Assembly (NCBI RefSeq): GCF_900187405.1
Contig: NZ_LT896716.1
Span: forward strand, 2,852,753-2,916,752
Length of the DNA stretch: 64,000 nt
Origin: Geobacter sp. DSM 9736
GTDB lineage: Bacteria > Desulfobacterota > Desulfuromonadia > Geobacterales > Geobacteraceae
Direction: 5' to 3'
A program made the position numbers and the translations under genes. Below the pieces are notes generated by a model that did not search any database, was not told where the DNA came from, and saw only the letters and a program-made list of their open reading frames with translations. Below, piece after piece: positions 48,382 to 55,972 of this stretch. The stretch's first letter is position 1, and every line of letters starts with the position of its first letter.

Positions 48382-48498
48382 GGAGCTCCGCTTTTTGGCA
48401 ATCTCGGCGTTGCCTGCGTCATCGCTTGTGCGACGTGGCGCTGCCACGCCTCCGCGCTCTTCCTTGGCGCCTTGACCTTGCCGAAAAATCAAAGCTCC
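48382..48498. repeat. Dispersed palindromic element, copy D (dapB-dapL)
   Basis: About 117 bp. Outer arms GGAGCT (48382-48387) and AGCTCC (48493-48498) continue as CTTTTTGGCAA with TTGCCGAAAAAT. The central hairpin is CGTGGCGCTGCCACG (48434-48448), preceded by CTTGTGCGA and followed by CCTCCGCG as in the other copies. As in B and C, most arm mismatches are C opposite A on the + strand. Confidence 0.87.
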
Positions 48499-48564
48499 TG
48501 ATCTGTCTACACATGCCGCTGTCGCGGCATTTCTTTTAACTAAACTCTGGAGGATTTAGAACAG

Positions 48565-49797
48565 ATGGCAAAGATCAATGACCACTATCTCAAGCTCAAG
48601 GCAGGATACCTCTTCCCCGAAATCGGGCGGCGCGTGCGCGCCTTTGCGGAGGCAAATCCGCAGGCGAAAGTGATCCGGCTCGGGATCGGCGACGTTACCA
48701 GGCCGCTGGCTCCCGCCGTGATCAAGGCGTTTCACGATGCTGTTGACGATCTGGCAACGACCGATCATTTTGCGGGGTACGGCCCGGAGCAGGGGTACGA
48801 CTGGCTCATCAACGCCATCATCGAGAAGTCGTACAAGCCGCTCGGCGTTTCCCTGAAGACCGAGGAGATGTTCATATCCGACGGCTCCAAGTGCGACTGC
48901 GCGAACATCCTGGACATCTTCGCACTCGACAACAAGGTCGCCATCGGCGATCCGGTCTACCCGGTCTACAACGACACCAACGTGATGATCGGCCGCACCG
49001 GCGATGCCGACGAGAAGGGGTACTACAAGAACATAGTCTACATGCCATGCACCGAGGAGAACCACTTCATCCCGGCGCTTCCCACGGAGAAGGTGGACAT
49101 CATCTACCTCTGCTTCCCCAACAATCCCACCGGCACCGTCGCCACGAGGGAAGAGCTGAAGAAATGGGTCGATTACGCAAACGCCAATGACGCGGTCATC
49201 TTCTTCGACGCCGCCTACGAAGCATTCATCACCGATCCCTCGATTCCCCATTCAATCTACGAGATCGAGGGGGCCAAGAAATGCGCCATCGAGTTCCGCT
49301 CCTTCTCCAAGACCGCCGGCTTCACCGGGGTTCGTTGCGGCCTCGTGGTGGTCCCCGAAGAGGTGATGGGCACCACCTCCACCGGCGAAAGGTACAGCTT
49401 CAACAAGCTCTGGCTCCGCCGGACCACCACCAAGTTCAACGGAGCCTCCTACCCCGTCCAGAAGGCGGCAGCCGCCGTATACTCCGACGAGGGCTGGAAG
49501 CAGAACAAGGAGATTATCGACTATTACATGGAGAATGCCCGCATCATCCGGGAGGGGCTCAAGGCTGCAGGGCTCACCGTCTACGGCGGCGTCAACGCGC
49601 CCTACATCTGGCTGAAGACCCCCGGCGGGATGAGCAGCTGGGACTTCTTCGACAAGCTCCTCACCGAGTGCAACGTGGTCGGTACCCCCGGCAGCGGCTT
49701 CGGACCGAGCGGCGAAGGGTACTTCCGCCTATCCGCCTTCGGCCACCGGGAGAACGTCATCGAAGCCGTGGAAAGGATCAAGAAAAACCTGAAGTAG
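48565..49797 (+). CDS. dapL: LL-diaminopimelate aminotransferase
   Basis: DapL (410 aa) converts tetrahydrodipicolinate directly to LL-diaminopimelate with glutamate, bypassing acylated intermediates. Class I/II PLP aminotransferase motifs: [67 protein letters not shown] and the PLP lysine in [17 protein letters not shown]. The length and the SKCD and [17 protein letters not shown] segments are specific for DapL. GGAGG precedes the ATG by 11 nt. A terminator follows. Confidence 0.97.
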   Translation: MAKINDHYLKLKAGYLFPEIGRRVRAFAEANPQAKVIRLGIGDVTRPLAPAVIKAFHDAVDDLATTDHFAGYGPEQGYDWLINAIIEKSYKPLGVSLKTEEMFISDGSKCDCANILDIFALDNKVAIGDPVYPVYNDTNVMIGRTGDADEKGYYKNIVYMPCTEENHFIPALPTEKVDIIYLCFPNNPTGTVATREELKKWVDYANANDAVIFFDAAYEAFITDPSIPHSIYEIEGAKKCAIEFRSFSKTAGFTGVRCGLVVVPEEVMGTTSTGERYSFNKLWLRRTTTKFNGASYPVQKAAAAVYSDEGWKQNKEIIDYYMENARIIREGLKAAGLTVYGGVNAPYIWLKTPGGMSSWDFFDKLLTECNVVGTPGSGFGPSGEGYFRLSAFGHRENVIEAVERIKKNLK

Positions 49798-49824
49798 GAA
49801 CTTAACCGAGTCTCCGGTTTTATG

Positions 49825-49852
49825 GGCGCCGTCATACGGCGCCTTTTCTTTT
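49825..49852 (+). terminator. Rho-independent terminator after dapL
   Basis: Stem GGCGCCG / CGGCGCC, loop TCATA, then TTTTCTTTT. It closes the lys/dap group. Confidence 0.92.
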
Positions 49853-49958
49853 CCCGCTTCATCCTTAGGCACGCGAGGTTTCTGTCTTATCTGTTCATTG
49901 ACAGCGACGCACCTCAAAATACAATGTGTAGGTGAGGATTTCGATGGAAGGGGATGTC

Positions 49959-50231
49959 ATGGATATACTAGTTGAGCACAACCCGGGGAAGGACCGCCTT
50001 GACTCCCTCGGTATCGGGTCGTGGCCCATCTGGAGCTGCGAAGCCTCCGAATTTCCCTGGAGGTACGAAAGCAGGGAAACCTGCTACCTGCTGGAAGGGG
50101 AGGTGCTCGTTTCGCCTGAAGTGGGAGAACCGGTCAGCATAAAAGCAGGAGACCTGGTGATATTCCCCGCCGGTATGTCATGCCGCTGGAAGGTCATCAA
50201 ACCGGTCAGCAAGCACTACAGGTTCGACTGA
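49959..50231 (+). CDS. Small cupin-fold protein (cupin_3 type)
   Basis: A 90-aa protein with the short cupin_3 pattern: SWPIWSCEASEFPWRYESRETCYLLEGEVLVSPEVGEPVSIKAGDLVIFPAGMSCRWKVIKPVSKHYRF. Usual members bind small ligands and are often linked to (S)-ureidoglycine aminohydrolase folds. Two starts are possible: ATG 49959 with GGGG five nt upstream, or ATG 49944 with GAGG six nt upstream. It is 4 nt from the nitroreductase gene, so the two are probably one operon. Confidence 0.8.
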   Translation: MDILVEHNPGKDRLDSLGIGSWPIWSCEASEFPWRYESRETCYLLEGEVLVSPEVGEPVSIKAGDLVIFPAGMSCRWKVIKPVSKHYRFD

Positions 50232-50235
50232 AGCC

Positions 50236-51003
50236 ATGCCTGCGAGACGCTCGATAACAAGAAGCTCGGGGCACTATTTCCTGACTGACAGGATAAGGGA
50301 CGAGGTAGAGTGGCGTAAGACGCCGCAATCGGGGGGCTTGGCTCCTCCTCCAGCCCAGAAACCCTTGCCTGCCGGGAATCCGGTCATCATCAGACTTCCA
50401 GGGCGGGAATCGGTGGAAATTTCGGGCTGCGACCTTATGGAAGCAATAGCCCGGCGCAAAAGCCGCCGCAGGTTCAAAGTCTCACCACTGAATCTGGATG
50501 AATTGGCATTTCTTCTCTGGAGCACCCAGGGTGTCCGTGCACGACTTGGGGAAGCGGCTATTTCCCGAACCGTTCCGTCCGCAGGGTGCCGTCACCCTTT
50601 CGAAACATACCTGGCAGTAAAGCTGGTCGAAGGGCTCGCACCGGGCATCTACCGCTATCTGCCGCTCGACCACGCCCTTCTCCTGGAAAAAAGCATTGAG
50701 CAATTCGATGATGTGCTGACGGCAGCCGTCAGGGGGCAGCGGTTCGCCGCGGAGGCGGCGGTCACCTTCATCTGGGCGGCGATTCCGGCTCGGACGGAGT
50801 GGCGATATGCGGAAGCTTCCTACAAGGTGATCGCCATCGATGCGGGCCACATCTGTCAGAACCTGTACCTCGCTTGTGAAGCGATCGGGGCAGGCACCTG
50901 CGCCATCGGCGCATATGACCAGGATCTTGTCGATGAGCTGATAGGTGTGGACGGGAAGGAGGAGTTCACGGTCTATCTCGCACCGGTTGGGAAAGTAAGG
51001 TAA
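50236..51003 (+). CDS. SagB-type nitroreductase-family dehydrogenase
   Basis: A 255-aa FMN-dependent nitroreductase fold protein. N-terminal DLMEAIARRKSRRRF and FLLWSTQGVR, then RTVPSAGCRHPFETYLAV, GIYRYLPLDHALL, YKVIAIDAGHICQNLYLACEAIGAGTCAIGAYDQDLVDELIGVDGKEEFTVYLAPVG match the SagB/ThcOx-type branch. In azole-forming gene clusters such enzymes oxidise azolines, but no cyclodehydratase or precursor peptide is nearby, so a stand-alone redox role is more likely. Confidence 0.88.
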   Translation: MPARRSITRSSGHYFLTDRIRDEVEWRKTPQSGGLAPPPAQKPLPAGNPVIIRLPGRESVEISGCDLMEAIARRKSRRRFKVSPLNLDELAFLLWSTQGVRARLGEAAISRTVPSAGCRHPFETYLAVKLVEGLAPGIYRYLPLDHALLLEKSIEQFDDVLTAAVRGQRFAAEAAVTFIWAAIPARTEWRYAEASYKVIAIDAGHICQNLYLACEAIGAGTCAIGAYDQDLVDELIGVDGKEEFTVYLAPVGKVR

Positions 51004-51222
51004 CCCGAGCCGGCAGCTCGACACTGCGCACAACACCCCTGCCCCGTCACGTATCCGGAGCCTCAGCCTTCTTCGCCTCAGGGGAAACCTTCTCCTGCAT
51101 ACATTCCTCTGTACAAACAAAGAGGAAAATGCGGAGCTGAAGGTGCTATAGCCAAACATATGAATACCTGCATTAACGCCCCTGGCTGTGCTATCATGGA
51201 AATGATGAAAGGGGTGTTAACT

Positions 51223-51555
51223 ATGAAAAAAATGTTTCTGACCCTGATCCTCGTTCTGATGACAAGCAGTTCCGCCCTTGCGCATGGTAGCCGTTTATCC
51301 TTCGGTTTCAGCTTCGGAGTCCCCCTCTACTATTCCTACGGATACCCTACTGGTCGGTACATAGCACCTCCACCTCCACCGGTATATTACTACCCGAATG
51401 GACCGGTGGTGATTATAGACAGGTACTACAACGGCTATTACGGGAATGGCCATTACGGAGACTGGAAATCGAGAGGGCATGACCACGGCAGGCATGGAGG
51501 TGACGGAGACAGGTTCGGTCACCAAAACCACAGCCCTGGCTACATCAGAAGATAA
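51223..51555 (+). CDS. Small secreted Gly/His/Tyr-rich protein
   Basis: A 110-aa protein with a clear signal peptide (MKKMFLTLILVLMTSSSALAHG) and a mature part of low complexity: YYSYGYPTGRYIAPPPPPVYYYPNGPVVIIDRYYNGYYGNGHYG and a tail rich in Gly, Asp and His. ATG 51223 behind AAAGGGG is used; the open frame upstream to 51160 is not. The composition recalls cell-surface or metal-interacting proteins. A partly similar protein is encoded at 53964. No function assigned. Confidence 0.75.
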   Translation: MKKMFLTLILVLMTSSSALAHGSRLSFGFSFGVPLYYSYGYPTGRYIAPPPPPVYYYPNGPVVIIDRYYNGYYGNGHYGDWKSRGHDHGRHGGDGDRFGHQNHSPGYIRR

Positions 51556-51751
51556 AGAACAGGGAAAAAGTGAAAGCAGGAAAAAGAACGACGGCCTTCC
51601 ATCTGATGGTGGAGGGCCGCTTCCGTATCTGCTCCCGTAGGAAGATATAGTACCCCTCCTTGACATGCTGCAAAGGTGAAAGAAAATTTAAAAGGAATCT
51701 GAAAATATGATGCTGCAGGCAGCATACTCACCCATAAGAGGAGGCTTCGTT

Positions 51752-52477
51752 ATGGAAGTTAAGAAGCTGAACGGGCGGCACATAGCGGTGCTGGCCGCCG
51801 ATGGTTTCGAAAAAGTCGAGCTGGCGGTGCCCATGAAAGCATTTCAGCTTGCGGGAGCAACGGTGGATGTGATCTCGCTGAGAAAGGGGCGTATTCGGGG
51901 GGTCAACCTGCATGAGCCGGCAGGAAAGGTGCGGGTAACCAAGACCGTGCAGGACGCGGACCCCAAGGATTACGATGCGCTATTCATTCCCGGAGGGTTC
52001 ATAAATCCCGATCTTCTGCGTCAGTCTGCGCAAGCCAGAGAGTTCGCCCACACCTTCAATGTCTCCGGAAAGCCCATCGCTTCGATCTGCCACGGACCCT
52101 GGGTTTTGGCATCAGCCGGTATTCTGCAGGGGAGAACGATCACCTCCTGGCCAGGAATACGGGATGACGTGGTAAATGCAGGTGCACGTTGGCTAGATCA
52201 GGAGGTGGTGAGGGATGGCAACCTGCTTACCAGCAGGGGTCCACAGGATCTTCCTGCCTTCGTGGCAGCGGTTACCGACCTTTTTTCAGGTGAGGTGCCG
52301 GTAACCGAAGCCGCTCCAGCACACGCAACGTCTGCCCCGCAACGCAACGATCCCCCGCAAGCAGTGTTGAACGCGCTAAAGTGGATCCCCAGGCCCTCTT
52401 TCAGAACAGCGCTGGGGATCGGTGCGATCGCTGTCGGAGCGGCGGCAACCATGCGGCGGCGCCATGCGCATGTCTAG
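51752..52477 (+). CDS. DJ-1/PfpI family protein with C-terminal hydrophobic tail
   Basis: A 241-aa protein. Residues 1-175 are a type 1 glutamine amidotransferase-like DJ-1/PfpI domain: HIAVLAADGFEKVELAVP, DYDALFIPGGFINPDLLRQ, and the nucleophile elbow SICHGPWVLASAG with the reactive Cys. The C-terminal 65 residues are an extension, with a Pro/Ala-rich linker and a hydrophobic stretch (TALGIGAIAVGAAATMRRR) that could anchor it. The AGGAGG site fixes ATG 51752. Stress-related deglycase or hydrolase functions are known in the family; none can be assigned. Confidence 0.85.
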   Translation: MEVKKLNGRHIAVLAADGFEKVELAVPMKAFQLAGATVDVISLRKGRIRGVNLHEPAGKVRVTKTVQDADPKDYDALFIPGGFINPDLLRQSAQAREFAHTFNVSGKPIASICHGPWVLASAGILQGRTITSWPGIRDDVVNAGARWLDQEVVRDGNLLTSRGPQDLPAFVAAVTDLFSGEVPVTEAAPAHATSAPQRNDPPQAVLNALKWIPRPSFRTALGIGAIAVGAAATMRRRHAHV

Positions 52478-52492
52478 GAAGATGAGATAAAC

Positions 52493-52535
52493 AGCGGTCA
52501 TCGGTGCGCGGGCAATCGTCGCCGATGATCGCTTT
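52493..52535. terminator. Terminator-like hairpin between convergent PfpI and CvfB genes
   Basis: A 12-bp stem from 52493-52504 (AGCGGTCATCGG) to 52522-52533 (CCGATGATCGCT), with one G-T pair and a TTT tail. It lies between two convergent genes and reaches the 3' end of the CvfB gene. Confidence 0.55.
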
Positions 52536-53371
52536 CAGTTCTTAGCGGCTTTGATCCGCACCCCCTCATCCGAAAGTGTAACCAACCCCTCCCGGTAGAG
52601 CCCCCCCAACGCCTTTTTGAAGGTCTTCTTACTCATGCCCAGGACGCTCCTGATTTCCTGAGGATCGCTTGCATCGGTCAGTGCCAGGAAACCATGATTT
52701 CGGACCAAGGCGGCCTTGAGTGTGTTCTTCGCTTCGGCAACCCCTTCCGCACCCACCTTCTGCAAGGTGACGTCAAGCTTCCCGTCATCCCGTACGGCCT
52801 TTACATATCCGCTCACACGGACACCGGGACTCATTCCCTCCTGCAGCTCATTCCGGTAAAGGAGCCCCGGAAAACGGTCGTTAACGATAACTTTCGCTCC
52901 AAGGTCAGTCAACTGCCAGATCGTGAGCTGAACCGGCTCTCCCGGCCTCAGTCCTGAAAGCTGATTATCGAGCAGGTGTTCGATGCGGGCGTCGGCATAG
53001 GGGCGGCCTTTTTCATCCACCAGCACCTTCACCACATACGACCTCCCCTCCTGCATACGTTGAGGCTGGAGAGAGTAGGGCACCAGGAGATCCTTCCCGA
53101 GCCCCCAGTCGAGGAAGGCACCGTGAGTGCCGACGGTGCGGACCGTAAGCAGGCCGAATTCCCCCGCCTGGGCCAGCGGCTGCTTCAGCGTAGCCTGCAG
53201 CTGGCCCGATGCGTCGCGATAGACGAACGCGGTGACGGAGTCGCCCGGTTCCGCGTGTGGCGCTTCACGCAGAGGAAGATGGGCTTCCTCCTCCTCTCCG
53301 GCTTCTAGCCAGACGCCTCGCTTGTCGATAGCGGCGATGCGAAGGGTGTGCATGCGGCAAAGATCGAGCAT
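52535..53371 (-). CDS. CvfB/YitL-like S1 RNA-binding protein
   Basis: A 278-aa protein composed of tandem S1 domains and a C-terminal winged helix, as in CvfB. The S1 repeats show LRIAAIDKRGVWLEAGEEEEAHLPLREAP, GEFGLLTVRTVGTHGAFLDWGLGKDLLVPYSLQP, and SPGVRVSGYVKAVRDDGKLDVTLQ. The C-terminal LGMSKKTFKKALGGLYREGLVTLSDEGVRI is the winged helix. It probably binds RNA. AAAGGA lies about 8 nt before the ATG. Its 3' end meets the PfpI gene. Confidence 0.88.
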   Translation of the reverse strand: MLDLCRMHTLRIAAIDKRGVWLEAGEEEEAHLPLREAPHAEPGDSVTAFVYRDASGQLQATLKQPLAQAGEFGLLTVRTVGTHGAFLDWGLGKDLLVPYSLQPQRMQEGRSYVVKVLVDEKGRPYADARIEHLLDNQLSGLRPGEPVQLTIWQLTDLGAKVIVNDRFPGLLYRNELQEGMSPGVRVSGYVKAVRDDGKLDVTLQKVGAEGVAEAKNTLKAALVRNHGFLALTDASDPQEIRSVLGMSKKTFKKALGGLYREGLVTLSDEGVRIKAAKN

Positions 53372-53446
53372 TTCTATGGTTCCTTTTGGCGTGGTTTCAG
53401 GTGAAGGTTACACAAGAGGAGAGGAAAGGCAAGTATTCCGACCCGG

Positions 53447-53959
53447 TCAGGGAATATAGTCAGGCGGAACCATCATCTGTGGGGGAGGCGGTGGCGGGAT
53501 GGCTCTCTTTACCCGATTGTGCTGCACGCGGCCCGGAATCTGATTCACTTCTGCATACATGCACTGCATATAGGCGTGGTCATACCTGCGCTGGGCTTCC
53601 CATCCGTAAACCTCTCCTGCATTGGCGCCTGCAGCAGTACCTACCAGCAATCCGCTACCTGCACCGATGGCCGCCCCGGCGCCGGCGTTGCCGGATGCGG
53701 CTCCCAGAAGCGCCCCGGCGCCAGCACCGATGGCGGTTCCCAGGGTAGCTCCTTTGACGGTATTGCGGTTGGCTGTATCCTGAGCGCTTATTCCGAGCTG
53801 CTGTCCTGCCCACTGCCTGCAGATTCCGTCTTCAGCCTGAAATTCGCTCAACGCCTTGCCGCGACTCGGCAACACCAGGACGCTCGGCCCTGTCGGCAGG
53901 GTCGCGCACCCGCTCAGCGCCAGTAACAGCGCACCGGTCAGTATCCGCTTGACGAACAT
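53447..53959 (-). CDS. Glycine-zipper lipoprotein
   Basis: A 170-aa protein with a lipoprotein signal (ILTGALLLALSGC). The centre is a glycine-zipper/YMGG-like repeat: GATLGTAIGAGAGALLGAASGNAGAGAAIGAGSGLLVGTAAGANAGEVYGWEAQRRYDHAYMQCMYAEVNQIPG. The tail is Pro-rich (PPPPPP). Such proteins sit in the outer membrane or periplasm. I start at ATG 53959 (directly before the signal); ATG 53977 is also open. It lies 4 nt from the upstream gene at 53964. Confidence 0.8.
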   Translation of the reverse strand: MFVKRILTGALLLALSGCATLPTGPSVLVLPSRGKALSEFQAEDGICRQWAGQQLGISAQDTANRNTVKGATLGTAIGAGAGALLGAASGNAGAGAAIGAGSGLLVGTAAGANAGEVYGWEAQRRYDHAYMQCMYAEVNQIPGRVQHNRVKRAIPPPPPPQMMVPPDYIP

Positions 53960-53963
53960 GACC

Positions 53964-54344
53964 TCACTCCTCTCCATCGGGCGGAGTTGTGGAAGGAACG
54001 ACCTTCAGCCACCCTTTGGGACAGGTTTTCACATAGGGATAGTATCCCTGCGGATCCGGGCAGTAGTACCAGTATTGCTGTTCTTCTGCCGGAGGGGGCG
54101 GTACGTATTCTTCACGCGGTTGCTGGATGATGATGGGCGGCTGCTGATAGTAGGGGTAATAGGGGTATCTTGGACCCCACCATCCCGGTCCCCACCATCC
54201 CGGGGAAAGGAAGATGCCGAAGTGAGTACCGCCATGCCTGCCGTGTCCTCCACCATGCCCGCCGCCACGTCCGCGGTCGGCGTAGACTGGGGTAGCCAAG
54301 GCCATGATTAGTAACGCTATGAGCATGCGTGTGATCTTTTTCAT
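53964..54344 (-). CDS. Small secreted Gly/Pro/Tyr-rich protein
   Basis: A 126-aa protein with a signal peptide (ITRMLIALLIMALATPVYA), a Gly/His/Arg-rich start (RGRGGGHGGGHGRHGG), then GWWGPGWWGPRYPYYPYYQQPP and QQYWYYCPDPQGYYPYVKTCPKGWLKVVPSTTPP. The pattern YYC-D-P-GYYPYVxxCxxGW is widespread in short proteobacterial secreted proteins of unknown role, with two cysteines able to form a disulfide. GGAGG precedes the ATG. It probably forms an operon with the glycine-zipper lipoprotein. Confidence 0.8.
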   Translation of the reverse strand: MKKITRMLIALLIMALATPVYADRGRGGGHGGGHGRHGGTHFGIFLSPGWWGPGWWGPRYPYYPYYQQPPIIIQQPREEYVPPPPAEEQQYWYYCPDPQGYYPYVKTCPKGWLKVVPSTTPPDGEE

Positions 54345-54582
54345 AACCGCCTCCGGATTTTTGCTTCTCTGTTACCGAGCCTCCTCTATCTTGTAATCTC
54401 ATTATACATCCAGCTGAGGTCAATGCGTGTGAACAAAATTAAAATAGGGAGGCTGGGGGCGGCTATCGGCATGTCATGGAGGAGGGGGTTTGGAGAGCGG
54501 AAATAGGCGGAGGAAGCCCCGGGATGGGAATCAGAAGATACTCAATCAGGTGGAGGCAATTATGGAATACCCGTGGTTCAAG

Positions 54583-55950
54583 CTACAGTGACTCTTGCGC
54601 AGGCAGCGGCACAGACGCCGGTACTGACTGTGCCGACGACCCGTTCACTTCTTGTGGAGGCCGCATGGTGGGGAGAACCAGGATAACAGAGTACCTCTCA
54701 GCTGTGAAATTACTGCGTGCAACCTCCACTTCCATCGATCTAAGCTTTGTAACAGATGCCCTTGATTGATCAAAGGTAATAGTCGCGATTTTTCCGGTCG
54801 CTGCGAATGAGCCGGCGGAAATGGCCGCCAGACGTACCGTTCCCGAGGTGGTAACCGATGCCGAGGTTATGGTGCCTGCCAAATGTGAGTTAAATTCTAC
54901 CCGCGGGTTGGTGATAGTGGCGGTATCATAGACAACGGATACCGAAATTCCTATTACATCGGACAAGCCACGTGCAGTGACGTCGAATACACCAGGTGCA
55001 GACTCCACAATCTCTATGGGCAGACCACCTCCGACCGAGACCGCTGCGGTGTTACTTCTTCCCGGATCTGAAACACTCGTCGCCTTCACATGATATGTTC
55101 CGGGAGTCGAGGGAGCTGTATAGATTCCCTCGGGGGTGATAGTGCCGCCGCCTGCTTCCTCAACGCTCCAGATGAAGTGTTCGTTTGCAGCTCCGGCCCT
55201 GATTGCCATAAAGGAAAAACTCCCGCTAGCCTCCACTGTTGCTGTGATCGGCCATACGGAAACTTGGCCTGCGCGAGGAATAGAGGTAGCTACGAGATCA
55301 AACGATCCTGAATCCAGGTCAGAAAGATGTGTATAGCTGGTCCGGTTCAGGCCCCTGTCGGTAACCTTAACCACGCCGTTGCTCGTGGAAATAGAGGTCA
55401 TGTCCAGAAATAGGTCGAGTCCGGTATGGTTCGCTGCAAATGGGTCGGAAATGAAATTGGCCGTCGTTGCTTCAAACCAGACAAGCGTCGGCTGAAAAAC
55501 CCTCTGGAGGGCTGTGATCGCATCGGGCAGAGCCGCAGCAACGGTGCGCATTCTAGCCGTATCAGTAGAGCTGTAAAGATCGGTGAGGTTGTCGCTTCCG
55601 TTTGCCATGGATACGGCAAGGTGAGAGAGCGGGTTTATATTGGCAATGCCTGGGGAGCTTGAAGCGGAATAAAGCGTAACGCTGCTCCCGTTGGATGTGC
55701 CGGCTGCTTTAAGGAGAAAAGGTGGTGTCAGATTGGTGACATCAAAGGAGAACGACCCGTCTGCAGCTATGGGTACCGAAAGTTCAACAGCTGGGCTGGA
55801 GGAATCCTTGAGGTACGCGGTGCCGGAGAGGGGTGCCCCGGCAGCGGCGACTCCGGACACGGTGGAAACGGAGCTGTTCCCGCCGCCACACGAAGAGAGC
55901 AGCAGGAGTCCGGCCACTACACTACAGTACATAACCATTTTCTTCACCAT
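54583..55950 (-). CDS. Lipoprotein with cohesin-like C-terminal domain
   Basis: A 455-aa lipoprotein (CSVVAGLLLLSSC). The first 100 residues resemble a carboxypeptidase-regulatory-like beta-sandwich (GVAAAGAPLSGTAYLKDSSSPAVELSVPIAADGSFSFDVTNL), followed by a helical region typical of Geobacter surface lipoproteins (NINPLSHLAVSMANGSDNLTDL), an Ig-like segment (FIWSVEEAGGGTITPEGIYTAPSTPGTYHVKATSV) and a cohesin-like domain (GVFDVTARGLSDVIGISVSVVYDTATITNPRVEF...ATITFDQSRASV). ATG 55950 follows GGGAG at 7 nt. Dockerin-bearing partners are not seen. Probably surface-exposed. Confidence 0.75.
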   Translation of the reverse strand: MVKKMVMYCSVVAGLLLLSSCGGGNSSVSTVSGVAAAGAPLSGTAYLKDSSSPAVELSVPIAADGSFSFDVTNLTPPFLLKAAGTSNGSSVTLYSASSSPGIANINPLSHLAVSMANGSDNLTDLYSSTDTARMRTVAAALPDAITALQRVFQPTLVWFEATTANFISDPFAANHTGLDLFLDMTSISTSNGVVKVTDRGLNRTSYTHLSDLDSGSFDLVATSIPRAGQVSVWPITATVEASGSFSFMAIRAGAANEHFIWSVEEAGGGTITPEGIYTAPSTPGTYHVKATSVSDPGRSNTAAVSVGGGLPIEIVESAPGVFDVTARGLSDVIGISVSVVYDTATITNPRVEFNSHLAGTITSASVTTSGTVRLAAISAGSFAATGKIATITFDQSRASVTKLRSMEVEVARSNFTAERYSVILVLPTMRPPQEVNGSSAQSVPASVPLPAQESL

Positions 55951-55972
55951 GTTCAAACTCCCTAAGTCAATA

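Noticed and set aside
51592-51619. Hairpin after the secreted protein at 51223
   Set aside because: The stem CGGCC..TCCA is clear but no T run follows, so I do not call it a terminator.
54476-54769. 97-codon + strand frame at the end of the cohesin-like gene
   Set aside because: It runs antisense into a convincing lipoprotein gene and lacks coding character.
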